From Chitinispirillaceae bacterium (GTDB lineage: Bacteria > Fibrobacterota > Chitinivibrionia > Chitinivibrionales > Chitinispirillaceae), in assembly GCA_016932075.1 (NCBI GenBank), contig JAFGDP010000023.1, positions 29,843 to 93,842 of the forward strand: a stretch of DNA of 64,000 bases, given 5' to 3'. Below, piece after piece: positions 18,016-24,846 of the stretch (within the stretch, counting starts at the first letter, position 1; the number at the start of each line of letters is the position of its first letter). A program made the position numbers and the translations under genes. The notes under the pieces are model-generated. The model was given only the letters and a program-made list of their open reading frames with translations. It did no database searches and was not told the origin of the DNA.

Positions 18016-20180
18016 CTCTTTTTTGATTTGTAATAGTGATAGTAGTATTTGTAATAGCCGTATGAGGAGTACCGGTGCGTGAGGTCGATATCGTTAAATA
18101 CGGTTCCCAGAATACGAATCCCGATTTTTCTGAGGGAATTCAATGCCCAGAGCGCCATCTCGCGGTCAGTATGGTGCGATTTGATGACGAGGAGCAGACC
18201 GTCCATTTTGGTGCCTAAAAGCGTTGAATCGGTGACCGCCACAACCGGAGGCGTATCAAAAAAGACCACATCGTAGTTGGTCCGGAAAAAGTCGATCATT
18301 CGTTCCATCTTATAGGAGCCCAACAGTTCGGCCGGATTCGGCGTGAAAATCCCGGCCGGTATCAGGAACAGGTTTTGTTTTGGCGTTTTCCTTATGATAT
18401 GCTCGAAGTCCGGCTGCTCACCCATGAAAAGATCGCTGAATCCCGGTTCCCGCTTTTCTCCAAAGATATGATGCAGCACCGGCCTGCGCAAGTCTGTGTC
18501 GATGAGAAGGGTTCTCTTTCCCATTTGCGCGTATGCCATGGCCAGATTGGATATGGTAAGCGATTTCCCTTCGCCAGGCCCGGAGGAGGTGATGAGGATG
18601 GTCTGGAGCGCCTTGTCCGGACTCACAAACGTAAGATTGGTGCGCAGCGACCGGTACGACTCGGTGATGACCGAATCGTCGCCCTCAAAACTGAAGAGCT
18701 GGTGCGGGTCGTTGGTGGCCGGCACCCCTCCTTTCCGCTGCTTCCTCTTTCCACGATTGCCGCCGTTTTTGCGCACAATGTGCGGAATCGTACCGAGCAC
18801 CGGAAGCCCCAGGTGTTTTTCGATATCATCGGTGGATTTGAGAGAGGTATCGTTGAATTCGATGAAAAAAGCCAGGCCGAGACCAAGCCCTAGCCCGATA
18901 AGTATTCCCAGAATGTAAAATCTGTTTTCATTCTTTGGTATAGGACTGCTCGGCAGGGTGGCGATATCCACCACATGCACCCCCGCACCCCTGGACGCGC
19001 TCCTGATACGCTCCTCCTCTGCTTTTTCAAGAAGGATATTATAGGTATTTTCATACACTTCCTTGGATCGCTTGAGCCGCAGCAGTTCGAGAGACTGACT
19101 AAGAATGTCAGGATTACCCTTCTTATAAGAGGCGATTGCTTTGCGGTAGGATTCCAGTCGCTGTTTGAAGAGCTCCAAATCCCCCTCCTTGGTAATAACC
19201 GACTTGCGCAGTTCCTGCCACTGCCGCAGCGTCGAGGGGTCCACTGTTTTTGCCGGTGCGGAAGCCTTCTTATATTGAAGAAGCTGGTTTTCGATCTCCT
19301 GTATTTCGCGATCGATGGTCGATACCCCCGAAAACCGTATCCCCATGCCCTCAAGCCGCATATGCTCCTTCTCAAGTTCCCTGAGTTTGCTGCGCAGCCG
19401 CAGATACTCGGGTGATTGGCGGGATGAGGCCGGGGCGATCTTGTTTTCAAGCAATACAAGCTGCTTTTTTTCCGCATCAAGATCCGCCTCCTTCACACCG
19501 AGCTGCGCAAGATTCGTGCTATAAGCCTCCTGCAGGGTTTTGAGCTCCGGGGTTGTCCCTTCCTGCACATGACCGGTCTTCTCGCTGTACCGGCGGTATT
19601 CCTGTTCAGCCGTTTCAAGGTTTTTTCTTATCACCTGCAGCTGGTTCTGAATTTCAGTCATGGCGCGCCGCGATTCCTCGCTTGACACTTCCTGGCAGCG
19701 ACGGCGGAAGATTTCCGTGCCGATTGAAGCCATGAGATAGGCAAGCTCCCTGCTATTGCTGCGCGCATGAAACTGGAAGAACGAGGTGAAACTTGTTTTT
19801 CGCATACCGACCGACGACTGGAGATAGCCCAGCGCGTCGTCGCGGGTGAAACGAGGAAAAGCCGATTTGAACACGTCTAGGCCAATACTGTCAAGAACCA
19901 TTTCCGCAAACGATCGGCTGTTGAGGATGCCCTCATAAAACGAAAGCGACACTCCGCTGCCTGGAGCAATCATCTGAGTAAGAGCGCTGTTCTTTTCCTC
20001 AATGACCATGGTTGAATAGGATTCGTAATTATCCTCAAGACGGTAAACGTAAAAAACGGTCGAAACCATCACGGATAAAAAGGTAACGGCGAGAAGCCAG
20101 CGCCGGCGCGCGATAATGGTCAGATAATCCTTTATCGTCGCTCCCCCGAGTGGCTTCTGAAGGGATTTGGTGGTAGCCAT
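18012..20180 (-). CDS. Polysaccharide co-polymerase with bacterial tyrosine kinase domain (Wzc-like)
   Basis: 722 residues. A Wzz-type domain with membrane helices near residues 28-48 and 420-440 encloses a long periplasmic coiled coil (about 170-400). The cytoplasmic BY-kinase has Walker A SSGPGEGKSLT, Walker A' LLIDTDLRRP and Walker B VFFDTPP. The last 18 residues hold nine or so tyrosines, the autophosphorylation tail. Such proteins set chain length and connect synthesis with the outer-membrane exporter, here encoded just upstream with a one-base gap. No partner tyrosine phosphatase is seen in the window. Confidence 0.95.
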   Translation of the reverse strand: MATTKSLQKPLGGATIKDYLTIIARRRWLLAVTFLSVMVSTVFYVYRLEDNYESYSTMVIEEKNSALTQMIAPGSGVSLSFYEGILNSRSFAEMVLDSIGLDVFKSAFPRFTRDDALGYLQSSVGMRKTSFTSFFQFHARSNSRELAYLMASIGTEIFRRRCQEVSSEESRRAMTEIQNQLQVIRKNLETAEQEYRRYSEKTGHVQEGTTPELKTLQEAYSTNLAQLGVKEADLDAEKKQLVLLENKIAPASSRQSPEYLRLRSKLRELEKEHMRLEGMGIRFSGVSTIDREIQEIENQLLQYKKASAPAKTVDPSTLRQWQELRKSVITKEGDLELFKQRLESYRKAIASYKKGNPDILSQSLELLRLKRSKEVYENTYNILLEKAEEERIRSASRGAGVHVVDIATLPSSPIPKNENRFYILGILIGLGLGLGLAFFIEFNDTSLKSTDDIEKHLGLPVLGTIPHIVRKNGGNRGKRKQRKGGVPATNDPHQLFSFEGDDSVITESYRSLRTNLTFVSPDKALQTILITSSGPGEGKSLTISNLAMAYAQMGKRTLLIDTDLRRPVLHHIFGEKREPGFSDLFMGEQPDFEHIIRKTPKQNLFLIPAGIFTPNPAELLGSYKMERMIDFFRTNYDVVFFDTPPVVAVTDSTLLGTKMDGLLLVIKSHHTDREMALWALNSLRKIGIRILGTVFNDIDLTHRYSSYGYYKYYYHYYKSKKS

Positions 20181-20181
20181 G

Positions 20182-21099
20182 TTATTTAAACACTCCTGCG
20201 AATGCCTGGATCGTCACGATCACCAGCAGCGTATTGTTGAGAAGCGTCAGGATCGTTTTACCGTCAAACCACTTCGTATACACGATGATAATGTCACCCT
20301 CCCCGACCAACGGGATCTCGTCCATTTTACCCTTGTCAATATATGACTGTACATTAAGGACCTCTTCGGTGGTCTTGCCCCGGTATTGAGACAGCTTTCG
20401 CACACGCGACAGGTCCGCTTTTTCAGCCGGCCCACCGGCAAGGTAGATCATTTCGAACACGCTTGTCTTTCCTTCAAGGGAAAAAAGCCCGGGCCGTGCG
20501 ACGGCGCCGATCACCTTGACTTTCCTGGTTTTCGGCAGTGCCGGCACAATCACGACATCACCGGCATGAACCTCGGGAAGCTTTTCAAGCTCTGCATCAA
20601 TAAAGAACCGCTTGAGGTTCGAAACTTCGACGGGAGGCTTCCGGTTTTTATGCAGTATCTTGACATTTTCCAAATCCGCGGTCTCGTCGAGTGTTCCGCC
20701 GGCGCCCTGGAGGATCTCCTGGACCGTTGCACCTTCGTACACCACCACCGGCCCTGGTTTCGCCACCTGACCCAGAACCGTAACGCTGATCTCGGGTTTC
20801 TGCACGATACCGATGAGAACCAGCGGATTATCGATATTGCGGGCCAGACGCAGCGTCAGATCGTTCATGAGCTCCGACGTGGTGATGTTGGAAATGACCA
20901 CATCGGCCAAAAGCGGGTAATCAATGGTCCCGTTTTCGTTGACCGTAAAACGCCCGGAGAATTCAGGATGCGCAACCACCTGAATGTCAAGCACGTTGCC
21001 GGTTTTAATCACGGCGGCGGCAGCCAAAGCCGTCATAACACCAACCATGGCAACACCACAAAGAAAGACGGAGTTCAACCTTCGATGTCCCATTGGCAT
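20182..21099 (-). CDS. Polysaccharide export protein with SLBB domains (Wza-like)
   Basis: 305 residues, ATG at 21099. A hydrophobic N-terminal segment (about 10-28) acts as a signal peptide or anchor; no clear lipobox is seen. The poly-export domain follows with GNVLDIQVVAHPEFSG and GTIDYPLLADV, then two SLBB-type repeats (starting near VTVLGQVAKPGP and VKVIGAVARPGL). A hydrophobic helix close to the C-terminus (about 283-303) could cross a membrane. It should form the export channel for the polysaccharide together with the adjacent co-polymerase. Confidence 0.9.
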   Translation of the reverse strand: MPMGHRRLNSVFLCGVAMVGVMTALAAAAVIKTGNVLDIQVVAHPEFSGRFTVNENGTIDYPLLADVVISNITTSELMNDLTLRLARNIDNPLVLIGIVQKPEISVTVLGQVAKPGPVVVYEGATVQEILQGAGGTLDETADLENVKILHKNRKPPVEVSNLKRFFIDAELEKLPEVHAGDVVIVPALPKTRKVKVIGAVARPGLFSLEGKTSVFEMIYLAGGPAEKADLSRVRKLSQYRGKTTEEVLNVQSYIDKGKMDEIPLVGEGDIIIVYTKWFDGKTILTLLNNTLLVIVTIQAFAGVFK

Positions 21100-21162
21100 C
21101 TTCTTTTCTAAGCCCCACCTCTCCGCCCCGCCCCTGCGGCCGGCCGAGAGGTAGAGGCAAGG

Positions 21163-22230
21163 TCACGTTGCCGGCATAAAAACAAATGGATACGTCACCG
21201 TCACATCACCCTCAGAGATTGATTCAAACCGCCACATCCGTATCTTACGCTTAATTTCACTCTCGAGATCACTGCTGCCGGTCGTATTCTCAAGAATGGT
21301 AATCGCCGTAACGGCCCCGGACGCGGCGATGGTGAACCGCACGGTAACCTTTCCCGCAAGAGACGGATCACGCTTCAGGTATTTTTCATAGCTCATGCGG
21401 ATACTGGTCTTGTGCGACGCGACCACCGCATTGATCGCCATATTATCGCGTTTCGCATTCGATGATGCTGCACCGTCAATCGATTCGGGCTTCTGAATAA
21501 CGAACTGCCCGCGTTTCTCCAGATCAACCGACTTTGCCGAACCTATGCTTGCGACAAGATCGTCGATCTCTTCCTTGTGCTGTATGGCAACATCCTTGCT
21601 TTTCACGAGTTTCTTCTGAAGCACCTCGACGTTGCTGACCTGTTTGAGGCCGGACATCTTGGCCAGTGCTTCATCGAGGCTTCCTCCCGACTCCGAGCGT
21701 GTTCCCATGGCTCCAAGCACGTCAACCACGGACGGTCCTTTTGCGGTCGCACCCACCCCGGTCAGCATGCCCAGAACGCCGACCGTACGCATCTTCTGTT
21801 CCACCCGGGCCGCCCGTTTCGCCACCGCTTTTCTGGCGCGTTCGCGTTCCGCAGCAGTAACCTTCGGAGCCTTTTCCCCCGGTATTTGCCGGTCTTTTTT
21901 CTCTTCTTTCTTCGGTATCTCTTTTTTCGCGGAGGAGGTTTCTTGTTGCACTGCCTTGGCCGGTGTTTTTGGAATCGGTTTTTCTATAATAAGCCTCGCA
22001 AACCGCTCCGGGACCATCTCGATGTCAACAATGCTCGTCGGCGGCACCTTGATCTGATAAATGTACACCACAATGCCGACGTGAAAAAGAAGTGAAAAGA
22101 GCATGATGAAAAAGAAGCGGGGATCAAGGGTCTGGAACATCGACCCCCGTACCTGGCGGACGATCGCGGGTGATAATGCCACGGTCATGCGGGCGCCGCT
22201 GAAATCGCCGCCGGTTCCGTACGTCATCAC
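21163..22230 (-). CDS. TonB-like protein with AgmX/PglI C-terminal domain
   Basis: 355 residues. A single membrane helix near residues 36-58 is followed by a Lys/Glu/Pro-rich periplasmic linker (about 80-150) and a C-terminal TonB-like domain with YEKYLKRDPSLAGKVTVRF and ENTTGSSDLESEIKRKI, as in the AgmX/PglI family of Myxococcus gliding proteins. It should couple movement of the inner-membrane motor to proteins across the periplasm. The gene overlaps the stop of the upstream ExbD-like gene by four bases and closes the motor operon. Confidence 0.85.
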   Translation of the reverse strand: MMTYGTGGDFSGARMTVALSPAIVRQVRGSMFQTLDPRFFFIMLFSLLFHVGIVVYIYQIKVPPTSIVDIEMVPERFARLIIEKPIPKTPAKAVQQETSSAKKEIPKKEEKKDRQIPGEKAPKVTAAERERARKAVAKRAARVEQKMRTVGVLGMLTGVGATAKGPSVVDVLGAMGTRSESGGSLDEALAKMSGLKQVSNVEVLQKKLVKSKDVAIQHKEEIDDLVASIGSAKSVDLEKRGQFVIQKPESIDGAASSNAKRDNMAINAVVASHKTSIRMSYEKYLKRDPSLAGKVTVRFTIAASGAVTAITILENTTGSSDLESEIKRKIRMWRFESISEGDVTVTYPFVFMPAT

Positions 22231-22745
22231 GTCCCTTCTTTCTGGCGCACGACGAGCGAAAAGTTGTTATATCCCTGCTGACCGCAGGTGTACATAATCT
22301 TTTTTAGCAGACGGAAGCGGATCCGCTTGTCCCCCTGAATAATGACATTGCCGCTGAATTTCGTCTTGGAAGAATAGATACTGATCTTTTCCGTGGCGAT
22401 ACGCCGCCGCTCAAGCCAGTCATGAAGCCCGGCAATGACCAGTTCGTCGCTGGCAAGTGCAGCGGGTACATTGGCTACAATCTTATCTTCCGCGAGAACA
22501 TGCTTGTTGTTCACCTTGATCGTGAGCATGAGTTCAGGCTTTTTCTTGGCGGTTGATTCCGGAATGATGAGTCCCTGGGTATCAGTAATAATTTGGTTTT
22601 CTACGCTGAAACTCTTCAGCATAAAGAAGCAGAGCACGGTCATGATGTCGATGAGCGACGTGATCTGCGGCTTGACCGCCTTGAGCCTCCGTTCCCCGCG
22701 CGCCTTTTTCGGCCGAATCGACGATTTTGATGCCGGATAGCTCAT
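22227..22745 (-). CDS. ExbD/TolR-family protein (with conserved membrane Asp)
   Basis: 172 residues, ATG at 22745 overlapping the STAS gene stop. The single N-terminal membrane helix contains SLIDIMTVLCFFML, in which the Asp stands where ExbD and TolR carry the proton-path Asp. The periplasmic part (about 55-172) has a TolR-like domain. It should form, with the ExbB-type protein upstream, a stator driven by proton or sodium flow. It is the second ExbD-type protein in the operon; the other lacks this Asp. Confidence 0.88.
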   Translation of the reverse strand: MSYPASKSSIRPKKARGERRLKAVKPQITSLIDIMTVLCFFMLKSFSVENQIITDTQGLIIPESTAKKKPELMLTIKVNNKHVLAEDKIVANVPAALASDELVIAGLHDWLERRRIATEKISIYSSKTKFSGNVIIQGDKRIRFRLLKKIMYTCGQQGYNNFSLVVRQKEGT

Positions 22746-23068
22746 AGCTCCTCGACGGAATTAACGATTCGGAATACACGGTCGAGATTGGTGTTGCGAA
22801 GCATGTTCAAAATGAATCCACGGGGCGAAACAAACACCAAATCGCGGTGTTCATTCTCGAGGAGGCGCCAGGAGTAGACAAATGCGCCCAGGCCATGGCT
22901 GTCGATAAACGTGGTACGGGAAAGATCCACCGCGATCGTTTGGCCTGTTGATTTTCTCATCCGCTCGAGACGGACGGCGATCTTGCCGACCTGGTCTCCG
23001 GTCAGCTCCCCGATGATCTCCAGTACCTGAATTTTCCCGTGCTTCTTGACATGGATTTTGATGCTCAT
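22742..23068 (-). CDS. STAS-domain protein (anti-sigma antagonist fold)
   Basis: 108 residues from the ATG at 23068, which overlaps the preceding stop (ATGA); a longer in-frame reading from 23116 would lie inside that gene. The STAS fold is evident: VLEIIGELTGDQV at the start, then AVDLSRTTFIDSHGLGAFVYSW around residue 60. In SpoIIAA- and RsbV-like proteins a phosphorylated Ser/Thr stands close to this turn; here the residue just before the Gly is His. It sits between two ExbD-type genes and is cytoplasmic, so it could regulate or scaffold the motor. Confidence 0.88.
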   Translation of the reverse strand: MSIKIHVKKHGKIQVLEIIGELTGDQVGKIAVRLERMRKSTGQTIAVDLSRTTFIDSHGLGAFVYSWRLLENEHRDLVFVSPRGFILNMLRNTNLDRVFRIVNSVEEL

Positions 23069-23613
23069 CCGATATCCCCCGAAAGACCGATGTCCGGAAA
23101 CTGCGATTCCCTGCAAATATCCATGAATTTGATTATATCGTCGTACAGAACGTCCCCTTCAAACACCAGCACCACGCTTTTTTGCGACGGGTACTGGAAC
23201 TTTATCGCCTTGAGCAGGGCCCGCAGCTGGGCGTACTGGTAGTCACCCTGTGCTTTTGCAATCATGTCAAGCTTTCGGCCGGTCCCCACGATCTGGAATC
23301 CGCTGCGGGTCACCACGATGGATATGTCAAGGTCCTTGGTCTCCTTGTCGTCGCCCGCCTCGCCCTGGTCGCTTGCCGGCGGGAGTGAAAACTCCACGAC
23401 CGCTATCTGCGTGAAAATCGCCATGGAAACGAGAAACGGTATGAGGATCATGAAAAAATTCATCATCGGCGTTATGTCAAGATCCGACAGCTCCACGGTC
23501 CGGCCCATCCCCTTGACGACCCTCTTTCCCACCGGATACGCCTTCTTCATCTGTTTGCTTCCGGGATCCGGTTCCCCTCCCGTTCTCCCGCCTACTATTC
23601 CATCCATCTCCAT
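23065..23613 (-). CDS. ExbD/TolR-family protein (proton-path Asp replaced by Asn)
   Basis: 182 residues, ATG at 23613 behind GGGGAG. After a 45-residue cytoplasmic N-terminus, one membrane helix reads ITPMMNFFMILIPFL. In alignment by eye with TolR (VPLLDVLLVL) the Asn occupies the essential Asp position; the codon is AAT at about 23448-23450. The periplasmic domain (about 80-182) looks normal for the family, with VVLVFEGDVLYDDI. It is encoded between the ExbB-type gene and the STAS gene and probably forms a heteromer with the second ExbD-type protein. Confidence 0.87.
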   Translation of the reverse strand: MEMDGIVGGRTGGEPDPGSKQMKKAYPVGKRVVKGMGRTVELSDLDITPMMNFFMILIPFLVSMAIFTQIAVVEFSLPPASDQGEAGDDKETKDLDISIVVTRSGFQIVGTGRKLDMIAKAQGDYQYAQLRALLKAIKFQYPSQKSVVLVFEGDVLYDDIIKFMDICRESQFPDIGLSGDIG

Positions 23614-23693
23614 ATCGCCGCTCCCCTTACGGTACGCAGATAATTATCCGCTTCCGGCACCCTCTCCCCGGAGACCTCCCGGAGCGCCCCGCG

Positions 23694-24329
23694 TTAGGTT
23701 CTTCGTTGTGAATAAAGAAAATTCAGCAACCGCACTGAGCTTTCGTCAATTTCCTCTATAATGGCATTGGCCTTTGCACTGAGCACCGAGAACATGACCA
23801 TGCAGGGAACCGCAACCATGAGGCCCATGGCTGTGGTGTTCATGGCAATGGCAATGCCTCGGGAAAGCACCACGGCCTTTTGCGACGGGTCCGCGGAATT
23901 GAGTGCGGCAAATGCCTGCTGCAGACCGAAAATTGTGCCCAGAAGACCGAGCAGCGTCGCCATATTGGCAAAGAGGGATAAATAGTGGGTTCGCCGCTGG
24001 ATGCGGGGAAGCTCACGCAACGCCACCTCGTCGACCGCGTTCTGGATTTCTTGATCAGGCTCATTCTGCTGGAAATGCCATACGGCGGATTCTAGAATGA
24101 CCGAAAGCGGGCTTTTGGTCTTGGTACACAATTTCCGTGCATGCTCCACTTCGCCGTTGCGGATCAGGCGAACCAGTTGCGTCATCAGCGCCTTGGCGTT
24201 TACCCTGCAATGGAAATAATAATAGAAAAGACGTTCAAAAATGATGGCAAGTGCAAAGGCCGAAACGCTGATGATGGGCCACATCATTACGCCGCCCTCT
24301 TGAAACCACTTCGCGATACCCGTCATCAT
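23694..24329 (-). CDS. MotA/TolQ/ExbB-family channel protein
   Basis: 211 residues from the first of two adjacent ATG codons at 24329. Three membrane segments are visible: about 14-38, 118-140 (LGLLGTIFGLQQAF) and 160-185 (NTTAMGLMVAVP). The Thr residues in these two helices match those lining the ion path in TolQ and ExbB. Together with the ExbD-type proteins downstream it should form an ion-driven motor in the inner membrane. A candidate promoter stands upstream at 24471-24499. Confidence 0.92.
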   Translation of the reverse strand: MMTGIAKWFQEGGVMMWPIISVSAFALAIIFERLFYYYFHCRVNAKALMTQLVRLIRNGEVEHARKLCTKTKSPLSVILESAVWHFQQNEPDQEIQNAVDEVALRELPRIQRRTHYLSLFANMATLLGLLGTIFGLQQAFAALNSADPSQKAVVLSRGIAIAMNTTAMGLMVAVPCMVMFSVLSAKANAIIEEIDESSVRLLNFLYSQRRT

Positions 24330-24470
24330 AGAAAACCCCCGACAATCGTGTTGGTTACCGTTTGTTGTTTCGCGCGATTGAGAAAACCCGTTCCTGCGGA
24401 GTCGTGCGTTCGCTGCCGCGGGACGGAAAGGCGTTTTTCTCCGAACTCATTGACATTTAAGGCATTATTA

Positions 24471-24499
24471 AGTGTACCATTACACCGCTTCGCAGTCAA
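24471..24499 (-). promoter_or_regulatory. Candidate sigma-70 promoter of the motor operon
   Basis: On the minus strand TTGACT (24499-24494) and TACACT (24476-24471) are separated by 17 bases, about 140 bases before the ExbB-type start codon. The region overlaps the 3' end of the gap after the small exported protein gene, so the motor genes may have their own transcript in addition to read-through. The long leader holds no gene that I can see. Confidence 0.5.
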
Positions 24500-24513
24500 C
24501 AACCAGGGTAGCA

Positions 24514-24846
24514 TCACTCCACCAGCGGCGAAAAGGGCAAGGGTTCGCTTAATTCTTCCTTGAACGAGTGTGAAATTTCGAGCTGCCTGAATTGCGTTTT
24601 TTCTTTTGGCAAAAATATCAACACTTGCGGTTTTTCCACTTTGCCCTTAATGACCATTCCAACAGTAAAGGTAATGGTTCCTGGTTGATCGATACGATAT
24701 CCCTTTTGTTTGACCGTATCCTTTATCGGTGCAACCGGGGCATCTTCTTCTCCGGGGGCGGGGGGCGCGCATACGGCATCCCGGGCTGACATGAAGGCAA
24801 CCAATACTATCAAACACATACCCGTTAAAACCCGCCATTTTCTCAT
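24514..24846 (-). CDS. Small exported protein of the envelope-machine operon
   Basis: 110 residues, ATG at 24846, overlapping the stop of the large TPR gene by four bases. A signal peptide is clear (basic start, hydrophobic core about 8-20, Ala-rich cleavage region VCAPP). The mature part is about 84 residues, with a predicted beta-rich core GTITFTVGMVIKGKVEKPQVLIFLPKEK. I do not recognise a family. Coupling to the TPR gene suggests a periplasmic or outer-membrane accessory of the same machine. Confidence 0.8.
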   Translation of the reverse strand: MRKWRVLTGMCLIVLVAFMSARDAVCAPPAPGEEDAPVAPIKDTVKQKGYRIDQPGTITFTVGMVIKGKVEKPQVLIFLPKEKTQFRQLEISHSFKEELSEPLPFSPLVE

